Assembly: GCA_030583925.1 (NCBI GenBank)
Contig: CP129482.1
Coordinates: forward strand, 372,001-436,000
Length of the DNA stretch: 64,000 bases
Direction of reading: 5' to 3'
Source: Anaerolineales bacterium
GTDB taxonomy: Bacteria > Chloroflexota > Anaerolineae > Anaerolineales > Villigracilaceae
Part shown: piece by piece, positions 51,507-58,345 of the stretch
How the letters are laid out: each line of letters opens with the position of its first letter
Position numbering within the stretch: position 1 is the stretch's first letter
Translations under genes and position numbers: made by a program
The notes under the pieces: model-generated
Databases searched by the model: none
Told to the model about the DNA's origin: nothing
What the model saw: the letters and a program-made list of their open reading frames with translations, nothing else

Positions 51507-51986
51507 ATGACTCTCGCCCTCGGAATTGACCCCGGCACCGCCACCACTGGATACGGACTCGTGCGCCTCATGCCCGACAGGGAACTGGTCGCAGTTTCCT
51601 TCGGCATCATCTCCACCCCAAAAGACGCAACCCCGTCCGCGCGCTTGGAGATGTTATACAACGACCTGCGAAAACTCCTCAAAAAATTCAAGCCCGATAC
51701 CGCCGCTGTTGAAAAACTATTTTTCTCACGCAATGTGACCACCGCCATCGCAGTGGGGCAGGCGCGCGGCGTTGTCATGCTGTCTCTGCAACAAGCGGAG
51801 ATCGAAGTCTTTGAATACACTCCCAACGAAGTCAAACAAGCGGTGGCGGGCTACGGTTCTGCCGACAAAAAACAAGTGCAAGAAATGGTACGCGCCCTCC
51901 TCCAACTCGACTCCATCCCCAAACCCGACGACGCCGCCGACGCGCTGGCAATCGCCATCACGCATTTGAATACGAAACGTTACTAA
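51507..51986 (+). CDS. ruvC: Holliday junction resolvase RuvC
   Basis: 159 aa. Catalytic acids: Asp in LGIDPGTATTGYG (residue 8), Glu in AVEKLFFSRN (near 70) and the D-D-A-A-D-A-L-A-I-A segment close to residue 145. It resolves Holliday junctions as a dimer with RuvAB. There is no Shine-Dalgarno site: the ATG comes 2 nt after the T-run of a terminator hairpin. A TACATT hexamer within the hairpin end lies exactly 7 nt before the A of the ATG and could direct a leaderless mRNA. Confidence 0.96.
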   Translation: MTLALGIDPGTATTGYGLVRLMPDRELVAVSFGIISTPKDATPSARLEMLYNDLRKLLKKFKPDTAAVEKLFFSRNVTTAIAVGQARGVVMLSLQQAEIEVFEYTPNEVKQAVAGYGSADKKQVQEMVRALLQLDSIPKPDDAADALAIAITHLNTKRY

Positions 51987-52104
51987 TGTCATTGCGAGGC
52001 GGCGCTCTTCCGCCGAAGCAATCTCCTATTTCATCCAAATAACTGGAATATGGCTTGTTTCATCTAACAGGAGATTGCTTCGCAGCGTGCGCTCGCAATG
52101 ACAT
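51986..52104. repeat. GTCATTGCGAG family palindromic element, longest copy
   Basis: 119 bp with perfect 13-bp ends, ATGTCATTGCGAG and CTCGCAATGACAT, and inner GAAGCAATCTCCT with AGGAGATTGCTTC. It lies between ruvC and ruvA. Its last base begins the TATAAT box of ruvA. Confidence 0.9.
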
Positions 52105-52109
52105 ATAAT
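52104..52109 (+). promoter_or_regulatory. -10 box of a predicted leaderless ruvA promoter
   Basis: TATAAT starts at the last base of the repeat element and ends 7 nt before the ruvA ATG. The upstream half of the promoter would lie within the repeat. Confidence 0.6.
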
Positions 52110-52116
52110 TGGAATT

Positions 52117-52692
52117 ATGATCTCAACCCTCCGCGGAGAAATCGCACAAATTGAAGAGACCTCCCTCATCGTCGAAGTGGGCGGCGTGGGGTTGCGCGTC
52201 TTCGTCCCAACCCCCTTGCGGACGCGCGCCAAAACGGGCGAAGCCGCGTACTTGTTCACGCACCTCGTCGTCCGCGAGGACTCGCTCACGCTCTACGGAT
52301 TCGAATCCCAAGCCGACCGAGATTTGTTCAACATGCTCCTCGGTGTGGACGGAGTCGGTCCCAAAGTTGCATTGTCCGTTTTGTCCTCGATGACGCTCGA
52401 CGCCATCCAGCGCGCCATCTTTGCCGAAGAAGCCGAGATGTTGAGTCGCGTACCCGGAGTGGGCAAAAAGACCGCGCAGAAGATCGCTCTTCACCTCAAA
52501 GACAAGTTGAAACCGCTCGATGGCTTGAAGCAGGTTGCCCTGATGTCCGACGCGGATTCGCAAGTCCTCGCGGCGCTGACCGAGTTGGGCTACTCCGTCG
52601 TCGAGGCACAGTCCGCCATCCAGTCCATCCCCAAAGACGCGTCGAAAGATGCGGAGGAACGTCTCCGCATTGCGTTGCAGTATTTTCAATGA
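52117..52692 (+). CDS. ruvA: Holliday junction helicase subunit RuvA
   Basis: 191 aa. N-terminal OB fold (MISTLRGEIAQIEETSLIVEV, in part), two helix-hairpin-helix motifs (LLGVDGVGPKVALSVL and LSRVPGVGKKTAQKI) that hold the DNA backbone, and a C-terminal three-helix domain for RuvB (ALTELGYSVVEAQSAI). RuvA binds the Holliday junction as a tetramer. ruvB is not found within this window. The start is predicted to be leaderless, with the promoter abutting a palindromic element. Confidence 0.96.
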   Translation: MISTLRGEIAQIEETSLIVEVGGVGLRVFVPTPLRTRAKTGEAAYLFTHLVVREDSLTLYGFESQADRDLFNMLLGVDGVGPKVALSVLSSMTLDAIQRAIFAEEAEMLSRVPGVGKKTAQKIALHLKDKLKPLDGLKQVALMSDADSQVLAALTELGYSVVEAQSAIQSIPKDASKDAEERLRIALQYFQ

Positions 52693-52699
52693 TAAATTC

Positions 52700-52737
52700 A
52701 GGTGACAGTCATCTCAAAGATGGCTGTCACCTTTTTA
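52700..52737 (+). terminator. ruvA terminator
   Basis: AGGTGACAGTCATCT with AGATGGCTGTCACCT (one mismatch), loop CAA, followed by TTTTAT. It resembles the hairpin at 34541. Confidence 0.85.
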
Positions 52738-52740
52738 TCT

Positions 52741-54297
52741 ATGAACGATCACGATCTCCTCGAACAATACGAACCTGTCTTGCGTTTTGCAAAAAGCGAG
52801 CGCTTCTTCCCGATGGCGGTGGAACATTATCTCGAACGATGTCTCATCCTGCCAAGCGGACCGCTCGGCGCGGCGAATTTGATGTTCCATTTAAATGAAC
52901 CGCCCGCCACGATGATCGGCAAACTCGATGGCGGACAATATTTTTTGCGATTCATCAATGAGCCGCTGTACGATTCAGATGCGTGGGTATGGCTGGGCGT
53001 TTTGTCGGTTCTCGCCATAGGCGCGGGATATTACTTCATCGGCTGGGCGGGAGTTGAAATTGCCGTTCTGCTTGCGTTAATCGCCGCATTGATTCTTTTC
53101 ATGCTCGCCTCGACGATTCGACTGCGAATCATCCCCGCCGCGTTTGCCGCGCTTGTGTTCGCCGCGTTGTTGGCTGCGCCAATCTGGTTCTTCCTCCGCC
53201 CAAATGAAACGGTGGGAGTTGGGATCGAGTATCTTGTGCTTCTGCCCGTTTATTTGATTTTGCTCATCTATCTTTCCATCCGCACGATGAAATTCATCTT
53301 CGACCGCATCCTCCCCGAAGGACCCGGTCTCGTGATGGATATGCTCTCGCTTTCGACCGAGACCATCGCACGCAAGTCGTATTTTGAATATGCAAAAATT
53401 TTGGAGAAGGATAACCAACCCGTTTATTACGGACGCGTCGTGCGCGAGCAAGATGCGGAGGGAAATAACTGGACGATTCTGCAATATCACTTCTTCTACG
53501 CGTTCAACGATTGGCGGCTCGCCGCGAACGGGATGAACCATCACGAAGGCGATTGGGAGATGACGGCGGTCTACCTCAAAAACGATTCGCCGTATGCTGT
53601 TTTGTTTTCACAGCACGGCGCGGGCAACCTCGAATTGTGGGATAAGGTCATCAAGGCGAAAGATAAAAACGAAAAGGACACGACTCACCCCGTCGTGTAT
53701 GTGGCGTTGGGATCGCACGCCAATTACAGTAAGCCGGAGATCATCCGCACCTCGAATTTGTATTCAGCGGGTCGCGTCCAACGCTTTCTTTACTGGATGG
53801 ATGGTTTGATCCATTACCTTTTCCTGATCTTCAACCCCAGCCAAAAAGCGCGGCAGATCGCCCTCAAAGAATTAACCGCCAGCCACACCAACTTCCTTGC
53901 CGAGGACGCCTTCATTTATATGCGCGACGAAGCGGATCATTACGTGGTCAGCCTGCCGATGGAGATCGCTTCGGGCGACGGATTCCGCATCGGCTACCAA
54001 GGCGAAAATCTGCGCGAGCCGGTCGTCAAATCGACCAGTTATCTCAAACGCGTCATGTCCGATCGCAAGGTGACGCGTCCCCCCGTCAAAGAATGGCGAC
54101 GCGTGGTTTTGAATCCCGAACCCGATTGGGTGAACTACAAAGGATTGTGGGGAGTGAAAAGTTTACTCTCGGATGAATCGGGTCCACCGGGACCGAAATG
54201 GGCCCGCCCCGATAAAGCCTTCAACATCAATCCGCGCGTGCGATGGGAGAAGCCGTTAGAGTGGTTGAGGATGTTGGAGAAGAATAAAGGTAGATAA
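52741..54297 (+). CDS. Vps62-like membrane protein
   Basis: 518 aa. A cytoplasmic N-terminal segment (residues 1-90), about four transmembrane helices (VLSVLAIGAGYYFIGWAG through YLVLLPVYLILLIYLS; residues 85-195), then a large soluble domain. QYHFFYAFNDWR, NHHEGDWEMTAVYL and ALGSHANYSKPE are hallmarks of the Vps62/necrosis-inducing-like fold (the H-x-x-D-W-E motif), which in plant pathogens forms a metal-binding site. The bacterial function is unknown. The start at 52741 is chosen, since the longer frame begins in the ruvA terminator. Confidence 0.75.
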   Translation: MNDHDLLEQYEPVLRFAKSERFFPMAVEHYLERCLILPSGPLGAANLMFHLNEPPATMIGKLDGGQYFLRFINEPLYDSDAWVWLGVLSVLAIGAGYYFIGWAGVEIAVLLALIAALILFMLASTIRLRIIPAAFAALVFAALLAAPIWFFLRPNETVGVGIEYLVLLPVYLILLIYLSIRTMKFIFDRILPEGPGLVMDMLSLSTETIARKSYFEYAKILEKDNQPVYYGRVVREQDAEGNNWTILQYHFFYAFNDWRLAANGMNHHEGDWEMTAVYLKNDSPYAVLFSQHGAGNLELWDKVIKAKDKNEKDTTHPVVYVALGSHANYSKPEIIRTSNLYSAGRVQRFLYWMDGLIHYLFLIFNPSQKARQIALKELTASHTNFLAEDAFIYMRDEADHYVVSLPMEIASGDGFRIGYQGENLREPVVKSTSYLKRVMSDRKVTRPPVKEWRRVVLNPEPDWVNYKGLWGVKSLLSDESGPPGPKWARPDKAFNINPRVRWEKPLEWLRMLEKNKGR

Positions 54298-54325
54298 AAC
54301 TATAGGGCTTTCTATAGAACTGATA

Positions 54326-55207
54326 CTAAAAAGCAGGACAAGTCATAAGGAGATAATATTGCCCATTTTGTCGTACCATCCTATAAGCGGGAACGGTATT
54401 GAGTTCTTGGATAAGAAATCGGAGATGCTCGTTTGAGATAATCCTTGAAGGACTATTAGGTGTAAAAACGAGTGTGTCCAATGGGATTGATTCGTATGGC
54501 CAATCAAGCGTTGGAGGTGTGGGGGTCGGATCATAATTTTCAAGTGAGGTATCCTGAATAGGATATACCCATATGTATAACTTGTCTGGGACGTAAGGCG
54601 TTAATCCGGGCGGCTTGTAATCTTTGATAATTTGAATTGTTTCTTTGATTGACTCAACTAGATATTGATATTCCTCTGCTGTGATTGCAAATGTTTTTTC
54701 TTTTACTTTAATAGTTTGCATAGAACTGCCCGCAAAACTTGGGGTGGGCGGGATGCTCACAAATTCATCGCCGCCTCCTTTAACTAAGAAGAAACCTGTA
54801 GATTCAATAGCTGCCAACAGTTTCTCGATTTCCGCTTGAGGTATTATCGTTTCCACAAATATCGACTCCTCAAACAGAATCACATGCCCATTCTCATATA
54901 GAATAAAGCTAAAGGTGTCTAGTCCTGTTAAGCATGCTGTGAAGTGGTCGATACTATCGTTGGCATCATATTCATATGCTATTAGAACAGAATTTTCTAA
55001 GTTTGAGGTTGGAGTTGTAGTGAGATTTGTTATTGAAGGAGTTTGCGTTGAAGTTGGCAACGAAGGAGCTGGATTCTGATCGTCATTCTTACCTAGTTCC
55101 ATGGTGGAAGGAATCTCTATTGGCTGCTGATTAGTGTTAATTGTGCAACCAATTAATAGCAGCGTTAGAATTGACAAAAGCGCAAAGTTAGTAAGATTAT
55201 TCCTCAT
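54326..55207 (-). CDS. Low-GC lipoprotein of unknown function
   Basis: 293 aa. Signal peptide with lipobox LLLIGC, then a Thr/Pro/Asn-rich linker (TSTQTPSITNLTTTPTSN). The body has a domain from residue 75 to 290 with CLTGLDTFSFILYENGHVILF and PQAEIEKLLAAIESTGFF, similar to DUF6438-like lipoproteins in general pattern but not assigned. Base composition is clearly more AT-rich than the flanking genes, and codons are unlike theirs, so it may have been acquired or be evolving fast. The start has TATAGC just upstream, again suggesting a short or absent leader. Confidence 0.7.
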   Translation of the reverse strand: MRNNLTNFALLSILTLLLIGCTINTNQQPIEIPSTMELGKNDDQNPAPSLPTSTQTPSITNLTTTPTSNLENSVLIAYEYDANDSIDHFTACLTGLDTFSFILYENGHVILFEESIFVETIIPQAEIEKLLAAIESTGFFLVKGGGDEFVSIPPTPSFAGSSMQTIKVKEKTFAITAEEYQYLVESIKETIQIIKDYKPPGLTPYVPDKLYIWVYPIQDTSLENYDPTPTPPTLDWPYESIPLDTLVFTPNSPSRIISNEHLRFLIQELNTVPAYRMVRQNGQYYLLMTCPAF

Positions 55208-55227
55208 TTTGAGCTATACAACATTTA

Positions 55228-56163
55228 TTAGTTAGTCATCCACCTCGCATACACCGCCTGCGATAGTAACCGTCTCGCGCTTTGCTCGCGGGTGACCAAC
55301 TCTCCACTTTCCACTTTCCCCCCAAAACCTTTCATCATATCGTCCATGGCTTGTGCAACGTGGATCGCCGACGCACGCACCGCGTAAATCGTTGTGACAA
55401 CGAACAGCGGATTCTCGCTCAAACACGCGCGGCATGCTTCTAAAAGATCTGGCAGGGATTTATACACTTCCCACACCTCGCCTTTCGGTCCACGCCCAAA
55501 CTTCGGCGGGTCGAGGATGATGCCGTCGTATTTCACACCGCGCCGTCCCTCGCGTTGGACGAACTTCAACGCGTCGTCCACGATCCAACGGATGGACTTA
55601 TTGCCTAAGCCAGACAACTCCTGATTTTCACGCGCCCAACTCACGGACTTTTTCGACGCGTCCACGTGCGTCACCTTCGCGCCAGCCGACGCGGCGGCAA
55701 GCGTCGCCAAGCCTGTGTAGCCGAACAAATTTAAAACATTAATCTCTTGGTTTTCTCTGTGGACTCTGCGGCTAATTAATTCATTAAACCAATCCCAATG
55801 CGAAGCGACTTCAGGGAAAACTCCCAGATGACGACCAGGAGTCGTCATTGCTATAAATTTTAATTCGCGCTGAGCGGAGGCGCTGTGCTCGTCAGCGCCG
55901 TAGACGAAGCGGGGGAGTGGATAACGCATCGTCCAATGCTCATCCACTTTCTTCTTGAAATCCCAATGCCCGCCGCTTTCCTCGCCCGTGGAAATAAAAA
56001 CCGCGTCGGCTTTCTTCCACTCCGCATCGAGCGAACGCTTCCACATCGCCTGCGACTCGGGACGGACGAAAACATACTTGCCGAATCGTTCAAGTTTTAA
56101 TCCGTCGCCGCTGTCGAGCAGGGCGTAGTCTTTCCAATTTGATGATTCAAGGAATGTGAACAA
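55228..56163 (-). CDS. RlmI/RlmK-like rRNA (cytosine-C5) methyltransferase
   Basis: 311 aa. Class I S-adenosylmethionine-dependent methyltransferase: VLNLFGYTGLATLAAA (motif I, residue about 145), VDASKKSVSWARENQ (motif II) and IILDPPKFGRGPKGEVW (motif IV). The D-P-P-x-F-G-R-G-P-K signature is the RlmI/YccW group, which modifies 23S rRNA. The start is TTG at 56163, with GGAG 8-9 nt upstream; an in-frame stop two codons before it excludes a longer protein. The N-terminal PUA domain of RlmI is not seen, so this is a short form. Confidence 0.85.
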   Translation of the reverse strand: MFTFLESSNWKDYALLDSGDGLKLERFGKYVFVRPESQAMWKRSLDAEWKKADAVFISTGEESGGHWDFKKKVDEHWTMRYPLPRFVYGADEHSASAQRELKFIAMTTPGRHLGVFPEVASHWDWFNELISRRVHRENQEINVLNLFGYTGLATLAAASAGAKVTHVDASKKSVSWARENQELSGLGNKSIRWIVDDALKFVQREGRRGVKYDGIILDPPKFGRGPKGEVWEVYKSLPDLLEACRACLSENPLFVVTTIYAVRASAIHVAQAMDDMMKGFGGKVESGELVTREQSARRLLSQAVYARWMTN

Positions 56164-56180
56164 ATATCAAATCTCCAACG

Positions 56181-56239
56181 GTAGGGGCACAGCGAATCGA
56201 ATCCTCGTCAAAACCATTTTTGACTCGCTGTGCCCCTAC
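56181..56239. repeat. Palindromic repeat, GTAGGGGC family, copy 3
   Basis: GTAGGGGCACAGCGA with TCGCTGTGCCCCTAC around a 29-nt interior; nearly the same as 14718-14777. It lies between the methyltransferase gene and the mraZ promoter. Confidence 0.85.
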
Positions 56240-56291
56240 ACGATTCATGAATAGGACAATAGAGGGAGTGGAAAAAATAGGTTACAAAACC

Positions 56292-56319
56292 TTGATTTTT
56301 CCCTCGAACGGCGTATAAT
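56292..56319 (+). promoter_or_regulatory. Promoter of the dcw cluster
   Basis: TTGATT (56292-56297) and TATAAT (56314-56319) lie 16 bp apart. Transcription would start near 56326, inside the MraZ box array. Confidence 0.78.
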
Positions 56320-56344
56320 GTGGGAAAAAGTGGTACAAAGTGGT
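56320..56344 (+). promoter_or_regulatory. MraZ-binding box array
   Basis: Three GTGG(G/T) units at 56320, 56330 and 56340, spaced exactly 10 bp. Direct repeats of TGGGN with 10-bp spacing are the known MraZ operator. They start right after the -10 box, so bound MraZ would stop its own cluster. Confidence 0.85.
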
Positions 56345-56395
56345 AGGAACGCCGGCACTCCCGGCGTTCATCCGTTAAAAGGAATTGTAGCACAA

Positions 56396-56845
56396 ATGTT
56401 CTTAGGTCAGTTCCAGCACAACCTCGATGATAAAGGGCGCCTGATGGTTCCGGCGCGCTATCGCGACTTTCTGGCGACTGGCGCCTACATCACGCAGGGA
56501 TTCGACAAATGCCTGATGGTGATGACCGATGCCTACTTCAAAGAAGTATATGTAAGCATCAACAGCATGAACCTGGCAGACGCCTCTGCCCGCATGTTGC
56601 GCCGACTCATCCTCTCGAACGCCTACCCCGTCGAAGTGGACAAGGTTGGGCGCATCCTCGTGCCGCAAAACCTGCGTGAGTTCCTCGGCATCGCAAGCGG
56701 CGAACTCACTGTCGCGGGGCAGGGCGAATACTTCGAAGTGTGGACTCCTGCCGATTGGAAAACGCAGATGGACAAACTGCAGGATGTGGAAGCGAACCAG
56801 CAACGCTTCTCCACGCTTAATCTTTCAAAAACGGTTTCATCGTAG
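56396..56845 (+). CDS. mraZ: Transcriptional regulator MraZ
   Basis: 149 aa. Two SpoVT/AbrB-like domains: FLGQFQHNLDDKGRLMVPARYRDFL (in part, residues 2-26) and VEVDKVGRILVPQNLREFL (residues 82-100), each with the D-x-x-G-R-x-x-x-P signature. MraZ is a ring-shaped repressor of the dcw cluster. The start at 56396 matches the family's normal beginning. The stop codon TAG is part of the palindromic GTAGGGGC repeat starting at 56842, so the repeat defines the C-terminus. Confidence 0.96.
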   Translation: MFLGQFQHNLDDKGRLMVPARYRDFLATGAYITQGFDKCLMVMTDAYFKEVYVSINSMNLADASARMLRRLILSNAYPVEVDKVGRILVPQNLREFLGIASGELTVAGQGEYFEVWTPADWKTQMDKLQDVEANQQRFSTLNLSKTVSS

Positions 56846-56900
56846 GGGCGACCTTCACGGTCGCACTTCACGGTTGGGCAGGCGTAAAGCCCGCCCCTGC
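56842..56900. repeat. GTAGGGGC-type repeat between mraZ and rsmH
   Basis: GTAGGGGCG (56842-56850) and CGCCCCTGC (56892-56900) form the outer stem; ACCTTCACGGTCG and GGCAGGCGTAAAGCC give inner stems. It starts within mraZ and ends 5 nt before rsmH. Confidence 0.8.
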
Positions 56901-56904
56901 ATTT

Positions 56905-57822
56905 ATGACACCGCACAAACCTGTACTTTACAAAGAGATTATACACGCGTTGCAACCTCATCGCGCAGAGCGCTATGTGGACGGGACTCTCGGCGCGGGC
57001 GGACACGCTCGCGGAATTTTGGAGGCGTCTGCGCCAGATGGGCGACTGCTCGGTCTCGACGTAGACCCGCAGGCGTTGGCGATCGCTCGTGAGACCTTGG
57101 CTCCTTACGAACATCGCATCCATCTGGCGCAAGCCTCCTACACGACTCTCTCGTCGCAGTTGCAGGATCTCAAATGGGATTCGGTGGATGGCATCGTCCT
57201 CGACCTCGGCGCATCCTCGATGCAATTCGACACACCCGAGCGAGGCTTCTCCTTCCAACACGATGCGCCGCTCGACATGCGATTTGGTCCGCACGCGTTG
57301 CAAACCGCCGCCGACATCGTCAACACGTATTCGGAAACCGAACTTGCGGATTTACTTTACGAATACGGCGAAGAACGGGACTCGCGCAAGATCGCGCGAG
57401 CCATTGTGAACGCAAGACCGCTTCATACGACGGGACAGCTAGTCGCAGTCATCTCAGCCGTTTCCCCCCGCCGCGGCGACCGAGTGCACCCCGCCACACG
57501 GACGTTCCAAGCCCTGCGCATCGCGGTCAACGACGAGTTGGCGTCCCTGCGAAAAACGTTGCCGCAGACTGTAGCCAGCCTCCACGTCGGAGGCAGAATC
57601 GCAGTGATCTCCTTCCACTCATTGGAAGATCGAATCGTCAAAGAATTTTTTAGAGAACAAAGCAAAGACTTGGTGAATCCGCCTTACGAAAAATTGTACG
57701 AAGTGGAACGCAAGGCGACGATCAAAGAGGTAAACCGAAAACCGATATTGCCCTCGGAAGAAGAAACGAAAGACAATCCGAGAGCGCGCAGTGCGAAACT
57801 TCGCATTGCCGAAAAAATATGA
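56905..57822 (+). CDS. rsmH: 16S rRNA (cytosine-N4)-methyltransferase RsmH
   Basis: 305 aa. It methylates C1402 of 16S rRNA. Family marks: HKPVLYKEII at the start, YVDGTLGAGGHARGILE (SAM motif I), GLDVDPQAL, VLDLGASSMQFDTPERGFSF and, close to the end, VISFHSLEDRIVKEFF. No Shine-Dalgarno site lies in the repeat before it; it starts 59 nt after mraZ. Order mraZ-rsmH is the usual start of the dcw cluster. Confidence 0.97.
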   Translation: MTPHKPVLYKEIIHALQPHRAERYVDGTLGAGGHARGILEASAPDGRLLGLDVDPQALAIARETLAPYEHRIHLAQASYTTLSSQLQDLKWDSVDGIVLDLGASSMQFDTPERGFSFQHDAPLDMRFGPHALQTAADIVNTYSETELADLLYEYGEERDSRKIARAIVNARPLHTTGQLVAVISAVSPRRGDRVHPATRTFQALRIAVNDELASLRKTLPQTVASLHVGGRIAVISFHSLEDRIVKEFFREQSKDLVNPPYEKLYEVERKATIKEVNRKPILPSEEETKDNPRARSAKLRIAEKI

Positions 57823-57826
57823 AACT

Positions 57827-57852
57827 GTAGTAACGACTTAAGTCGTTGCTAC
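57827..57852. repeat. GTAGTAACGACTT palindrome between rsmH and ftsL
   Basis: GTAGTAACGACTT with AAGTCGTTGCTAC, one mismatch and no loop. It lies in the 60-nt gap between rsmH and ftsL. Confidence 0.75.
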
Positions 57853-57882
57853 GCGACCAATCGCCCAAAGAAAAAGGTCGTT

Positions 57883-58344
57883 ATGCAGGCTCAAGCAACA
57901 CAAATCGTCCATGCTTATAAACAAGCCCCTTGGCGCGTGCAACGCCAATACGTGGGCGCGTTTTTGCTTTTCGTCATCGTCGCTTCGATGATCGCCGCGC
58001 TGTATCTATCGGTGACCGCGCAAGCCGCAGTGACCGGGCGCGAGATTCAAGAACTGCGCGTCGAGATCGCTTCCATCCAACGCGTCAACGCCGACCTGCA
58101 AACCCGGCTTGCCAACCTGACCTCGACTGCCGTGATCGAACAGCGCGCGCTGCAATTAGGATATCGCCCGGTAAAACCCGGTGAATTGGAATATCTGGCT
58201 GTGCCAGGCTTTGTCACGCCTGAGCCTACCATTCTGCTCGACGCGGAGGATGTGGCAGTGTTCGTGCGGATCGTTCCCCCGGAATATACACAATCACTGC
58301 TCGAGTGGTTCGACGACCGTATCCGCTTTGGAGGCGTGCAATAA
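57883..58344 (+). CDS. ftsL: FtsL-like cell division protein
   Basis: 153 aa. One transmembrane helix (GAFLLFVIVASMIAALYL, residues 25-42) followed by a coiled coil (EIQELRVEIASIQRVNADLQTRLANL, in part) and an extracytoplasmic tail. FtsL-type proteins are poorly conserved; the call rests on the topology and on the position between rsmH and ftsI, the usual ftsL place. The tail after residue 110 (PTILLDAEDVAVFVRIV) is longer than in E. coli FtsL. AAAGG precedes the ATG. Confidence 0.8.
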   Translation: MQAQATQIVHAYKQAPWRVQRQYVGAFLLFVIVASMIAALYLSVTAQAAVTGREIQELRVEIASIQRVNADLQTRLANLTSTAVIEQRALQLGYRPVKPGELEYLAVPGFVTPEPTILLDAEDVAVFVRIVPPEYTQSLLEWFDDRIRFGGVQ

Positions 58345-58345
58345 C

